A stretch of 64,000 nucleotides of DNA from JABMMZ01 sp964438995 (GTDB taxonomy: Bacteria; Bacteroidota; Bacteroidia; NS11-12g; UBA955). Each line of letters starts with the position of its first letter. The stretch's first letter is position 1. The stretch lies in contig CAYTMQ010000001.1 in assembly GCA_964438995.1 (NCBI GenBank), positions 1-64,000 of the forward strand, in the 5' to 3' direction. Under the pieces are notes generated by a model that worked only from the letters and a program-made list of their open reading frames with translations, did not search any database and had not been told where the DNA came from. This document shows positions 36,080 through 45,338 of this stretch, piece after piece. The position numbers were made by a program, and so were the translations under genes.

Positions 36080-38866
36080 CTATTGAACTATGATTTTTTT
36101 AACCATTTTCTGTGAACCATCTTTCAAGACTACAAAGTATTGTCCTGCCGGAATTTGATTGAGTTGGATTTTCAATGCCGATCCTTGATTGCTTATACTT
36201 TGAATGCCTGAACTATACTCTACCCCAAGGATGTTGAACAACTGTATGGTATAGCTTGAACTTAAAGATGACTTAGGTTGAAGCAATAGAGTATTGTCAG
36301 TTACTGGATTTGGATATACTGCAAATGTATTTTTTTCAATTGCACGGTTTGAAGTGATTTGCCAAGCACTGGCTATATTGGCTGAATACATGCCGTTTCC
36401 ATGGGTTGCGACGGCAATATAATAGTCGCCAGGACGAGTATCTATCATGGTGACGATATTATTGCCAATGCCATTTGGAGATTGTTTGATCCAAACCGTG
36501 TTTATACCAGCTAAACTATCAGTTGCAAACAAACCAACACTAGTACCAACAAACCAGGTACGTTTGCCGTTAGATAGGGGCATTACTGCAGCCCATCTAC
36601 AGCTTGGTCCGTTGCCAGAACCATTCGCATTTTGTTCTAAATTTCCTGAAATGTTGACCCAAGAATTCCCTCCATTTGTTGAATGAAATACACTGATGAC
36701 GCTATAATTGGAGAATACGACTGTAATTCTGTTGCTATCCAGTGGGTCAAGCGAAATGCAACTGATATTACCACTGCTGAAATTCGAACCAGTGATGTCT
36801 TTAGGTGATGGCTGACCGGTATCTGCTCTGTTTACTTTGTAAAGCCTTCCTTTATCTGTTGCGTAGTAAAGTGTGTTTGGATTTGATTTTGACACCACTA
36901 TTGCAGAAAATTCGTGTGATGCTGGTGGTACACATTTTGTCAGTTCTTGCCACAAAGGGGTATCCCATCTAAACGAATCATATTGTGTTTGTAAGGCTTT
37001 TGCTTCTACATCAGAATTTCTAAAAAGTTGTCTTTTTGCTGGTATAAAAAGTCTTTTTTGATTGTTTGGATCAAAAGCAAAAGGATTGATAAAATCGTAA
37101 TTGTTCCTATTTAATGGATAAGGATCTATTCGAGCATATTTTAAAGGTCTGCCTATATTATCAACCTCTAAGTGCATAATTCTACCTTGTTGGGTACTTG
37201 CATATATTTCATTGCCACCACTTTTAACAAAGCAAAATGATCCATCAGAACTTAATGACATATGCCATGAACTCATTCCATATTGGTTGACAAAGTGGGT
37301 ACCATTGTCTTGCAATCCACCAATTACCAATTGACTAAGATTTGTATTTTTATCTACAGCAACAGAGTAAAATTGTGAAGTGATATAATTATTGTTTTTA
37401 GCGTCCCAATTAACATTGTTGGCAGTAATATCAGTAGTAAAACTTATACCACCATCATGTGTGCTATAGGCATTATTTGGATTGTCTTTCATGAAAAACA
37501 GATAGTGTTGATCAGGATGATGATTTGGATACATTTTAAAATCTGGTCTAACAGTATTGACGCCGTATCCCCCAATCCAGTCGGTGGAGTTGGTAGTTCT
37601 ATAAGCGTCTTTACTTCTCCATAAATTAGTAGCACCAATAAAGACCATACTTGTATCTGTTGGGTGTACTTTGACATATAAATCGTAACCACCTTGAGTA
37701 CTAAAATATCCAAAATCGCCACCTTTTTCTGGAAGATTGTTGCTGCGATTCGACCATCGTCCTTCGGCACCTGCCCCAGTTCCAGAGATATAGTCGTACT
37801 TCCATAAGCTATTCCACTCTTTTACACCTTGAAAATTTGTGCTTACATGACCAAAGTTGTTGGTTTCGGCTGCTACTATCCAAATTTGTTTTTCATCTGA
37901 TGGAGCAATACCTATTGCCATTCTGCCATAAGTACTAGGAAACCCAACAGGAGTTAATGAGGTCCATGTTTCACCATCAGGGCTCCTCCAAATTCCTTTG
38001 TGTGTGCTTTCATCGCTAAGTGTAGCGTAAACAGTCCCATCAGTAGTTAATGCAACGTCGGTGTAATATGAATATGAGCCTAATGCGCCTGCCCTTTTCT
38101 TTTTCCATGTCAATCCACCATCTGTAGACTTATAAATACCACTGTATACAGCTGCATATAACTCATCTTGATTGAGATTGGAGTTGTCAATAGCAATGTT
38201 CCAAACGCCATCAAAATCACTATCAAAATTGGTGGTTGATGGTCCTACTGTAGAAGCAATTTGAGTCCATGTTTCTCCATTATCAGTACTTTTTAAAATA
38301 CCTGCACCGTAGTAATATGCACCACCTGCACTACCGCTGCTACCAGTTAATTCACCAGTACCAGCATACCAATTGTTGGATTTACCTGGACGTTTGTCCT
38401 GAATCAAGCAAGTTATTGCATTTACTGGGCAATCGGTCTTGTACCAATTGTTTCCACCATCAATAGATTTGAAGATTCCCCCGGTAGCTGAACCTGCTAA
38501 ACATTCTTTGTTGTTGTTGATGTTTACACCAAACGCTCGGGTTCTACCACCTAGATTGTTTGGTCCGCGTGCTTTCCAAATATCTTCTCTTTTAGCGTCT
38601 GCATTTATTGGCAATTGAGCAGCAAATGCCAATTCTAAAGCTCTGATATTTTTAGGAATTTTGCCTGTTGCTGGGTCTGCAAGAATAGTTCTGTAATAGT
38701 CTTCAGATGCCAAACGAGCCATTGCATCAGCTTCTTTGTTTTCACTTTTTTCAGATTCAAAAAAAGAAGAGGCATTGTTTGAATGACTTAAAGAATTATC
38801 CTTGAGAATAAGTACAAGTACACTTACAGAAATGGTTAATAAAACACCTAAAACTATTCGTTTCAT
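36080..38866 (-). CDS. T9SS type A protein with sortilin/BNR-like propeller
   Basis: A 928-residue secreted protein. A signal anchor (about 1-22) is followed by VPS10/BNR-type repeats, for example NIGLGGR-like NNLGGRTRAFGV, GGIFKSIDGGNNWYKTD, GILKSTDNGETWTQI and GIYKSTDGGLTWKKK. These form a beta propeller related to sialidase and xyloglucanase folds. From about 845 comes a type A T9SS domain (FAVYPNPVTDNTLLL ... LNQIPAGQYFVVLKD, ending KKIIVQ). I see no clear catalytic set, so binding rather than hydrolysis is equally likely. It lies just downstream of the protein-glutaminase-like gene, on the same strand. Confidence 0.92.
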   Translation of the reverse strand: MKRIVLGVLLTISVSVLVLILKDNSLSHSNNASSFFESEKSENKEADAMARLASEDYYRTILADPATGKIPKNIRALELAFAAQLPINADAKREDIWKARGPNNLGGRTRAFGVNINNNKECLAGSATGGIFKSIDGGNNWYKTDCPVNAITCLIQDKRPGKSNNWYAGTGELTGSSGSAGGAYYYGAGILKSTDNGETWTQIASTVGPSTTNFDSDFDGVWNIAIDNSNLNQDELYAAVYSGIYKSTDGGLTWKKKRAGALGSYSYYTDVALTTDGTVYATLSDESTHKGIWRSPDGETWTSLTPVGFPSTYGRMAIGIAPSDEKQIWIVAAETNNFGHVSTNFQGVKEWNSLWKYDYISGTGAGAEGRWSNRSNNLPEKGGDFGYFSTQGGYDLYVKVHPTDTSMVFIGATNLWRSKDAYRTTNSTDWIGGYGVNTVRPDFKMYPNHHPDQHYLFFMKDNPNNAYSTHDGGISFTTDITANNVNWDAKNNNYITSQFYSVAVDKNTNLSQLVIGGLQDNGTHFVNQYGMSSWHMSLSSDGSFCFVKSGGNEIYASTQQGRIMHLEVDNIGRPLKYARIDPYPLNRNNYDFINPFAFDPNNQKRLFIPAKRQLFRNSDVEAKALQTQYDSFRWDTPLWQELTKCVPPASHEFSAIVVSKSNPNTLYYATDKGRLYKVNRADTGQPSPKDITGSNFSSGNISCISLDPLDSNRITVVFSNYSVISVFHSTNGGNSWVNISGNLEQNANGSGNGPSCRWAAVMPLSNGKRTWFVGTSVGLFATDSLAGINTVWIKQSPNGIGNNIVTMIDTRPGDYYIAVATHGNGMYSANIASAWQITSNRAIEKNTFAVYPNPVTDNTLLLQPKSSLSSSYTIQLFNILGVEYSSGIQSISNQGSALKIQLNQIPAGQYFVVLKDGSQKMVKKIIVQ

Positions 38867-38897
38867 AACCTTTCGAAAGTAATAAAATTACTCAATA

Positions 38898-39740
38898 TTA
38901 AGGTATAGAATTTAAATTATTATTAAACAACAAAGTGGAATTGGCGTAATCAATGTCGGTTAAACCCTTGTTAGAACTGAAATTTATACTTAAAATGTCA
39001 TCATTTACTAAGCATGAATGTTGAATGATGGAACCATTAGCAATGAGAGCATCTATGTAGTCATCCAGTTTAACAAAAGGATAGGTAGATAGTGGGTCGA
39101 ACACCATTAAAGTTGGTGAATTTTTATTGTTTAAAGGCAGCACATTAACAACATGATTGGACCATTCGTACTGGTTGTTTTTTTCACTCCATTTTAATTG
39201 CCCATGAAAAAACATTTTAGCAGTTTTCCAATTGAATTCTTCGTATAGAAATTTTGAAATTATACCAGCTCTAATTTCACAACATGTGCTCCGATTAAAT
39301 TGGTTTGAGTGAACTTTAAAATACTTGGTTAAATAGGTGTCAAATTGTCCTAACAATGTCGATTGACTTATGTTTCTATATTGGAAGAATTTTGGGTTAA
39401 TTTCGCTAATTGAAACGAATTGTTTGAGGTATTGATCGGTTTTAAATTGATTCGGAATTGTACACGAGATAACGCTGTCTTTTATAACGATGAATTCGAG
39501 CGGTTGTCCATTGATAAAAGCTGACAGGACCATTTGTTTAATGGAATCATTTGTTACTTTATGTAAAGGCAAAGGATAATCCATTAATCTAATGCTAGTG
39601 CTACTATCAGAAGATTGATATTCGTCTACAAATGATAGAAGATGAAGTGGATTTTTTTGATGTACAATATGTTTGCAGCTATGACAACAAATTGCAACAA
39701 GAGCGACGAATAAAACACAATAATTGTAAAGTAAAAACAT
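38898..39740 (-). CDS. Putative exported protein-glutaminase-like protein
   Basis: A 280-residue protein with an N-terminal hydrophobic segment (about 6-19) followed by Cys-rich CCHSC, perhaps a lipobox. The C-terminal half shows CEIRAG with Cys154, YEWSNHVVNV with His196, and LMVFDPL with Asp215. This order, the Cys-x-x-Arg-Ala context, Trp-x-x-His-Val and hydrophobic-Asp-Pro match the protein-glutaminase family of Chryseobacterium. As I recall, its triad is Cys156, His197 and Asp217, so spacings are nearly identical. Those enzymes deamidate glutamine side chains in proteins and carry a pro-region, which residues 30-140 could represent. The assignment is an inference from motifs; a related papain-like or transglutaminase-like role is possible. 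Confidence 0.72.
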   Translation of the reverse strand: MFLLYNYCVLFVALVAICCHSCKHIVHQKNPLHLLSFVDEYQSSDSSTSIRLMDYPLPLHKVTNDSIKQMVLSAFINGQPLEFIVIKDSVISCTIPNQFKTDQYLKQFVSISEINPKFFQYRNISQSTLLGQFDTYLTKYFKVHSNQFNRSTCCEIRAGIISKFLYEEFNWKTAKMFFHGQLKWSEKNNQYEWSNHVVNVLPLNNKNSPTLMVFDPLSTYPFVKLDDYIDALIANGSIIQHSCLVNDDILSINFSSNKGLTDIDYANSTLLFNNNLNSIP

Positions 39741-39798
39741 ACATATTAGACCAAAGAAAGTCTAATTATGCTGCAATATCTGCGACTATCTAGGCTTA

Positions 39799-42573
39799 CT
39801 AAACAACTACATTCACAATCTTACCTTTGACAATAATGACTTTTTTAGGGGCTTTACCTTCAAGGTATTTTTGTGTTTGTTCGTTGGCCAATATAGAAGC
39901 TTCCATATCTTTGGTGTCTGCATCCAAAGCAAAGTTCAAATTGAAACGCACTTTACCATTAAATGATATTGGATAATTGAATTCGTTTTCAATTAAAAAT
40001 TCTGGATTGAATACTGGCCATTGAGCAGTTTGTATACTATCACTATGACCACACAACATCCACAATTCTTCTGTAATGTGCGGTGCATAAGGAGACAAAA
40101 GAATTGTTAAAGATTCTAATATTGAACGTTTGTTGCATTTTGCATCTTGAAGTTCATTTACACACACCATAAAAGCAGACACTGAAGTATTAAATGAGAA
40201 ATTGTCAATGTCTTCTGTAGCTTTTTTAATGGTTTTATGTAAAATTTTCAATTCAGCTTTACTAGGTTCTTCATCAGACAAGAAGAAAGTTTCATCAGGT
40301 GTATTATGAAACAAACGCCAGAATTTTCTCAAGAATCTTAGAACACCTTCAATACCTTGAGTGCTCCATGGTTTGGCATCTTGTAGCGGACCTAAGAACA
40401 TCTCATACAAACGAAGAGTATCAGCGCCATAGTCGTGACAAACGTCATCTGGGTTGACTACATTGTGCCAACGTTTAGACATTTTTCCTACTTCATTTCC
40501 GCAAATTAACTTGTCATTTTCAAGTACAAATTCAGCATTGGCAAACTCAGATGGTCGCCATTGTTTTAATCGTTCAATATCTACTGTGTTACCAGCTTCA
40601 ACTATATTAACATCTATATGAATAGCAGTAGTTTCGTACTGATCTTTAAGTCCAAATGAAACAAAAGTATTTGTGTTGTTTATTCTGTAAATTAAGCATG
40701 AAGTCCCTTGAATCATGCCTTGATTGACCAATTTTTTAGCAGGTTCTTCAGCATTGATATAGCCCAGGTCTTTTAAGAACTTGGTCCAGAATCTGAAATA
40801 CAACAAGTGACCAGTTGCATGCTCGCTACCACCTACGTACAAATCAATTTCCTTCCAATAACTCAAAGCTTCTTTAGAAGCAAATACATCAGAATTATTT
40901 GGGTCCATATACCTTAAGAAGTACCAAGACGAACCTGCCCAACCTGGCATAGTAGTGGTTTCAACAGGATAGCCTTTGTATGTCCAGTTGCTTGCTCTAG
41001 CCAATGGTGGTTCTCCTGTTTCAGTAGGTAAATATTTGTCAATTTCTGGTAATTGTAGAGGTAAATCATTTTCTTCCATGCAATATGGAATGCCATCTTT
41101 ATAGTATACGGGAATTGGTTCACCCCAGTAACGTTGTCTACCAAATACAGCATCGCGCAAACGGTAATTGGTTTTACCTTTACCTAAGCCTTTAGTTTCT
41201 ATAGCTTCTATGGCTTTTTTGATGGCGTCTTTTACATGTAAACCATTTAGGAAATCAGAATTAACCAACTCACCTTCTTTTGCATCGTAAGATTCTATTG
41301 ATAAGTCGCCACCTTTTACCACTTCAATAATTGGCAATTGGAAATGTTTTGCAAAAGCATAATCGCGACTATCGTGTCCAGGAACTGCCATTACTGCGCC
41401 AGTGCCATACCCACCTAACACATAATCGGCAACCCAAATTGGCACCAATTGTCCAGTAAATGGATGTTTGACATAAGAGCCTGTAAAGGCACCAGTAATG
41501 TTTTTAACTTCAGCTTGCCTTTCGCGTTCACTTCTATTTTTAGCTTTTTCGGCATAGTCAAGTGCTGCTTGTCTTTGTTCGCCAATACACAACTCATTTA
41601 ACAAAGTATGTTCAGGAGCAACAGCTAAGAAAGACACACCAAATACTGTATCTGGGCGAGTGGTAAAGACTTCTAAAGACGTATTTACCCCAATAGATTT
41701 TTCCAATTCAAAATGCAAACTACAACCAACACTTTTACCTATCCAATTGCGTTGAGCTTCTTTGATGCTGTCGGTCCAGTCGATGGTATCCAATCCAGTT
41801 AACAAGCGTTCTGCGTAGGCAGATATTCTCAAACTCCACTGCGTCATTAATTTGCGTTCAACAGGATGACCGCCTCTTTCACTAACCCCATCTTTTACTT
41901 CATCGTTGGCAAGTACAGTACCCAATGCAGGGCACCAGTTTACCATAGCTTCGCTTAGAAATGCCAATCGGAAGTTTAATAGAATATCAGATTGTTGCTT
42001 TTCGGTATAAATCTTCCAATCTTCGGCAGTAAAGTTTAGTTCATCGCTTGAAAATCCATTGGATTCGAATTGTTGAATAAGGGAATCGATATTTTCAGCT
42101 TTTTCACTTACTGGGTTATACCACGAATTAAACAATTGAATGAATATCCACTGGGTCCATTTGTAATAAGCAGGGTCGCAGGTACGCACTTCTCTTGACC
42201 AGTCGTATGAGAAGCCAATTTTATCTAACTGTTCTCTGTAACGGATGATGTTTTCATCGGTTGTTTTAGCTGGGTGTTGACCAGTTTGAATGGCATATTG
42301 TTCGGCAGGTAATCCAAAAGCGTCGTAGCCCATAGGGTGCAAAACGTTGAATCCATTTAGACGTTTGAATCGAGAAACGATATCTGAGGCGATATAACCG
42401 AGAGGGTGACCAACGTGTAAACCTGCACCAGAAGGGTAAGGAAACATATCCAAAACATAGTACTTTGGTTTATTCGGGTTGATAGTTGATTTCAACCATT
42501 TTGAATACACGGGGTGATTGGCCCATTTGTCTTGCCAATCCTTTTCAATTCGCCTAAAATCGTAGTTCGCCAT
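39799..42573 (-). CDS. leuS: Leucyl-tRNA synthetase
   Basis: A class I aminoacyl-tRNA synthetase of 924 residues. The HIGH motif is HVGH in MFPYPSGAGLHVGHPLG, the editing domain includes TTRPDTVFGVSF and GHDSRDYAFA, and KMSKR occurs in GKMSKRWHNVVNPDD. The C-terminal domain ends with the usual KVIIVKGKIVNVVV. A Bacteroidota-type insertion follows the N-terminal Rossmann half (about 150-190). Confidence 0.98.
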   Translation of the reverse strand: MANYDFRRIEKDWQDKWANHPVYSKWLKSTINPNKPKYYVLDMFPYPSGAGLHVGHPLGYIASDIVSRFKRLNGFNVLHPMGYDAFGLPAEQYAIQTGQHPAKTTDENIIRYREQLDKIGFSYDWSREVRTCDPAYYKWTQWIFIQLFNSWYNPVSEKAENIDSLIQQFESNGFSSDELNFTAEDWKIYTEKQQSDILLNFRLAFLSEAMVNWCPALGTVLANDEVKDGVSERGGHPVERKLMTQWSLRISAYAERLLTGLDTIDWTDSIKEAQRNWIGKSVGCSLHFELEKSIGVNTSLEVFTTRPDTVFGVSFLAVAPEHTLLNELCIGEQRQAALDYAEKAKNRSERERQAEVKNITGAFTGSYVKHPFTGQLVPIWVADYVLGGYGTGAVMAVPGHDSRDYAFAKHFQLPIIEVVKGGDLSIESYDAKEGELVNSDFLNGLHVKDAIKKAIEAIETKGLGKGKTNYRLRDAVFGRQRYWGEPIPVYYKDGIPYCMEENDLPLQLPEIDKYLPTETGEPPLARASNWTYKGYPVETTTMPGWAGSSWYFLRYMDPNNSDVFASKEALSYWKEIDLYVGGSEHATGHLLYFRFWTKFLKDLGYINAEEPAKKLVNQGMIQGTSCLIYRINNTNTFVSFGLKDQYETTAIHIDVNIVEAGNTVDIERLKQWRPSEFANAEFVLENDKLICGNEVGKMSKRWHNVVNPDDVCHDYGADTLRLYEMFLGPLQDAKPWSTQGIEGVLRFLRKFWRLFHNTPDETFFLSDEEPSKAELKILHKTIKKATEDIDNFSFNTSVSAFMVCVNELQDAKCNKRSILESLTILLSPYAPHITEELWMLCGHSDSIQTAQWPVFNPEFLIENEFNYPISFNGKVRFNLNFALDADTKDMEASILANEQTQKYLEGKAPKKVIIVKGKIVNVVV

Positions 42574-42583
42574 AAATGAGGTG

Positions 42584-42591
42584 CAAAAATA
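42584..42591 (-). promoter_or_regulatory. leuS -7 promoter box (TATTTTTG)
   Basis: An exact TAnnTTTG box on the minus strand, ten bases before the leuS ATG. The short leader leaves no room for a T-box or attenuator. Confidence 0.55.
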
Positions 42592-42696
42592 TTACATATA
42601 AAGTGGATTACCATATTAGCAGATTTATAAATATAAAATATTGATTTAAAGCAGAATTTGATTATTTTCCGTGAAATTTAATTTGATAAATGGCGT

Positions 42697-42729
42697 AAAA
42701 GCTTAAATTTGCAACCCTTTAAAGCTTTT
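42697..42729. promoter_or_regulatory. Inverted repeat around the gdh promoter
   Basis: AAAAGCTT (42697-42704) and AAGCTTTT (42722-42729) are perfect inverted eight-base arms separated by 17 bases. They enclose the -7 box and predicted start of transcription. A dimeric regulator could bind here, or the RNA could fold; neither is shown. Confidence 0.45.
42704..42711 (+). promoter_or_regulatory. gdh promoter: -7 box TAAATTTG with upstream TTG
   Basis: An exact TAnnTTTG box with a TTG at 42683-42685, 18 bases upstream. The ATG is 32 bases downstream, with a purine-rich AAAGAGAAAA just before it. Confidence 0.65.
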
Positions 42730-42743
42730 AAATAAAGAGAAAA

Positions 42744-44006
42744 ATGAGTAACGCAACCATTCACAGCAACCTGAATCCATTGGATTCGATGATGAAGCGC
42801 TTTGATGAAGCAGCAAAAATCATAGGTTTGGACGAGTCTGTCTACAACACTTTAAAATATCCTGCTAGAATTGTAACTGTGCACTTGCCAGTTATCATGG
42901 ATGATGGTAAAGTACAAGTATTCGAAGGTCATAGAGTACAACATAGCACAACGCTTGGCCCATCTAAAGGTGGTATCCGTTATTCTATGGATGTATCATT
43001 GGACGAAGTTAAAGCACTAGCGGCTTGGATGACTTGGAAGACTGCTGTAGTAGGAATTCCTTACGGTGGTGGTAAAGGTGGTATCAAATGTGATCCTAAA
43101 AAAATGAGCAAAGGCGAGCTTGAGCGTTTAACAAGAGCTTACGCTGCTGCTATGAGCGATATTTTCGGTCCAGATAAAGACATTCCTGCTCCAGATATGA
43201 ACACTGGTCAACAAGAAATGGCTTGGATCGTTGACGAGTATTCTAAAATCAAAGGCCAATACACTCCAGCTGTTATCACTGGTAAACCAATCTCTATGGG
43301 AGGTTCATTAGGTAGAGTAGAAGCTACTGGTAGAGGTGTAATGGTTTGTACTAGATCTGCTTTAGCTAAAATGGGCTTGAAACCAGAAGAATGTACTTGT
43401 GTGGTGCAAGGTTTTGGTAACGTAGGTTCTATTTCTGCTAAATTAATTGAAATGCTTGGCGTTAAGATTGTTGGTATTTCAGACGTTACTGGAGGTTATT
43501 ACAATCCAGAAGGCATTAAAGTTGAAGAAGCTATGGCATATACCAAAGCTAATGGCAACTTAGGTGGTTTCAAAGGTGGTAAGCAAATCAACAACAGTGA
43601 GTTGTTAGAATTAGAATGTGATATTCTTGTACCAGCTGCGATGGAAGATCAAATTACAGATGCTAATGCTGCAAATATCAAAGCAAAATTGATAGTTGAA
43701 GGTGCTAACGGTCCTACAAGCGCTAACGCTGATAAAATTTTAAACGATAAAGGTATCGTGGTAGTGCCAGACATTTTAGCGAATGCTGGTGGTGTAACAG
43801 TATCTTATTTCGAATGGGTACAAAATAGAATGGGTTATTTCTGGACAGAAGAACGTGTTAACAGACGTGCTGACAGAGTAATGAAGAGCGCATTCGATGT
43901 GGTATTCGATACAGGAAAGAAACACAACGTAAGTTTACGTACTGCAGCGTATATCGTAGCTATAGATAAAGTTGCATCAACTCAAAAATTCAGAGGTGTA
44001 TTCTAA
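42744..44006 (+). CDS. Glu/Leu/Phe/Val-type dehydrogenase, probably glutamate dehydrogenase
   Basis: A 420-residue amino-acid dehydrogenase, the size of hexameric glutamate dehydrogenases. Markers are GPSKGGIRY, the catalytic Lys region PYGGGKGGI, the dinucleotide-binding GFGNVGS and NAGGVTVSYFEW. It reversibly deaminates glutamate to 2-oxoglutarate; other amino-acid preferences cannot be excluded. G/C use at third positions and its strong promoter suggest high expression. Its stop overlaps the next ATG by one base (TAATG). Confidence 0.93.
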   Translation: MSNATIHSNLNPLDSMMKRFDEAAKIIGLDESVYNTLKYPARIVTVHLPVIMDDGKVQVFEGHRVQHSTTLGPSKGGIRYSMDVSLDEVKALAAWMTWKTAVVGIPYGGGKGGIKCDPKKMSKGELERLTRAYAAAMSDIFGPDKDIPAPDMNTGQQEMAWIVDEYSKIKGQYTPAVITGKPISMGGSLGRVEATGRGVMVCTRSALAKMGLKPEECTCVVQGFGNVGSISAKLIEMLGVKIVGISDVTGGYYNPEGIKVEEAMAYTKANGNLGGFKGGKQINNSELLELECDILVPAAMEDQITDANAANIKAKLIVEGANGPTSANADKILNDKGIVVVPDILANAGGVTVSYFEWVQNRMGYFWTEERVNRRADRVMKSAFDVVFDTGKKHNVSLRTAAYIVAIDKVASTQKFRGVF

Positions 44007-44662
44007 TGTTGATTCACAAAGAAGGATATAAAATTATTATGGTGACAATGTTGATACTTGCGGGTATCAACATTGGCGTTTTATCATGGTTAGGTGAAGA
44101 GCATGTTGTGAGTAAGATAGTTTTATCTATCTCATTGGTGTTTTTCATTTTAATTGTTCAATTTTTCAGAAATCCTCTGAGAAATACTGTTATCAATGAC
44201 AATCATGTTATAGCACCTGCAGATGGCAAAGTAGTGGTAATTGAAGAAGTTGAAGAGCCAGAATATTTTAAAGACAAACGCAGGCAGGTGAGTATTTTTA
44301 TGAGTCCTATCAATGTGCACGTCAACAGAAATCCAATTTCAGGGATTGTTAAATATGCAAAATACCATCCTGGAAAATATTTAGTGGCTTGGCATCCAAA
44401 ATCATCTACAGAAAATGAAAGAACAACTGTAGTGATAGCCAATTCTAAAGCAGAGGTATTGTTTAGACAGATTGCTGGAGCACTTGCAAAACGTATAGTG
44501 TATTACGTAAAAGAAGGCCAGCAAGTTGAGCAAGGTTCTGAAATGGGATTCATTAAATTTGGATCTAGGATTGATATTTATCTTCCTTTGAGTGCAACCA
44601 TTAATGTTCAACTAGAGCAAAAGACAAGAGGCGGCGAAACAGTAGTTGCAACTTTGGCGTGA
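44006..44662 (+). CDS. psd: Phosphatidylserine decarboxylase family protein
   Basis: A 218-residue enzyme of the short type, with two N-terminal membrane helices (about 9-29 and 36-53). FFRNPLR and APADGKVVVIEE follow, then SIFMSPINVHVNRNP. The cleavage motif is KFGSRIDIYLP, in which Ser of Gly-Ser (about 188) becomes the pyruvoyl group. It makes phosphatidylethanolamine, a major membrane lipid. It is translationally coupled to the dehydrogenase gene, with no evident metabolic link. Confidence 0.95.
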   Translation: MLIHKEGYKIIMVTMLILAGINIGVLSWLGEEHVVSKIVLSISLVFFILIVQFFRNPLRNTVINDNHVIAPADGKVVVIEEVEEPEYFKDKRRQVSIFMSPINVHVNRNPISGIVKYAKYHPGKYLVAWHPKSSTENERTTVVIANSKAEVLFRQIAGALAKRIVYYVKEGQQVEQGSEMGFIKFGSRIDIYLPLSATINVQLEQKTRGGETVVATLA

Positions 44663-44714
44663 TTTTTGACCTAAATAACCAAACATTAATAAAATTTAAA
44701 TCAATAGATACATT

Positions 44715-45050
44715 ATGAAAAAAATACTTTTTAGCCTAGCATTATTTATCGGTTGTGCAGTAGCAGCAAATGCTCAAACACCAGCTACCAGCACTCCAGG
44801 TAATGTTCCTAGCAAACCAAAATCAGTAGTTGAAGTTTCTAAAGCAAACCAAGCTACTGCTCCTTCTGATACCGCAAAGACAGCTCCAGCTGTAAAATCA
44901 GAAAAACAATGTGCTAAAAAATCATGTTGCAAAAAAGATGCAGCAGCTACTCCAGCAACTGGAGCAACTGGTAAATCTTGCAGTCATGAAGCAGGAAAAG
45001 GCGGAGCTTGTTGCAAAGACAAGAAAGCAGATGCAACCAAAAAAGACTAA
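44715..45050 (+). CDS. Small exported Cys/Lys/Ala-rich protein
   Basis: A 111-residue protein with a clear signal peptide (MKKILFSLALFIGCAVAANAQ). The mature part is low complexity: Pro/Thr/Ala-rich, then CAKKSCCKKD, then an Ala/Thr linker, CSHEAGKGGACCKDKK and a Lys/Asp tail. Six mature Cys in two clusters, with one His, suggest metal binding or disulfide links; this is an inference. I do not recognise a family. It is followed by a strong terminator. Confidence 0.8.
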   Translation: MKKILFSLALFIGCAVAANAQTPATSTPGNVPSKPKSVVEVSKANQATAPSDTAKTAPAVKSEKQCAKKSCCKKDAAATPATGATGKSCSHEAGKGGACCKDKKADATKKD

Positions 45051-45064
45051 TTAAATTTTAATAT

Positions 45065-45092
45065 AAAGGCCTCACTAGAGGCCTTTTTTTAT
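45065..45092 (+). terminator. Rho-independent terminator
   Basis: A nine-bp stem (45065-45073 with 45078-45086), four-base loop and T tract follow the Cys-rich gene by 14 bases. Confidence 0.9.
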
Positions 45093-45263
45093 GTTTGTTA
45101 GTTTTAAAAAGTTTGTAAATAGAACATTAGTTCATCTTAAGGATTTATTTTTAATTTTATTAGTGCAAGGTTGGTAGCCTCACTTTTTATTTAAAATGAA
45201 CCCACAGAATTATATTGTTACTCTCTATTTATCGTTGGTTTAACCCACAAAATTTCGACGTAG

Positions 45264-45309
45264 ATTCGAGACTTATCTCGTTATAATCGAATATGTGTGA
45301 TAATCACAC
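45264..45309. repeat. Cluster of short palindromes between convergent genes
   Basis: Nested inverted repeats ATTCGA (45264-45269) / TCGAAT (45287-45292) and CGAGA (45267-45271) / TCTCG (45276-45280) are followed by GTGTGAT-A-ATCACAC (45295-45309). They lie just after the AraC-type gene's stop on the minus strand and could form a terminator-like or regulatory structure. The rest of 45093-45338 shows no gene. Confidence 0.5.
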
Positions 45310-45338
45310 CACCATTCAATTAATATTATAAATAAAGA

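Noticed and set aside
36058..36082. Possible hairpin at the end of the sortilin-like gene
   Set aside because: The eight-base arms are A/T rich, overlap the stop codon and have no following T tract on the minus strand.
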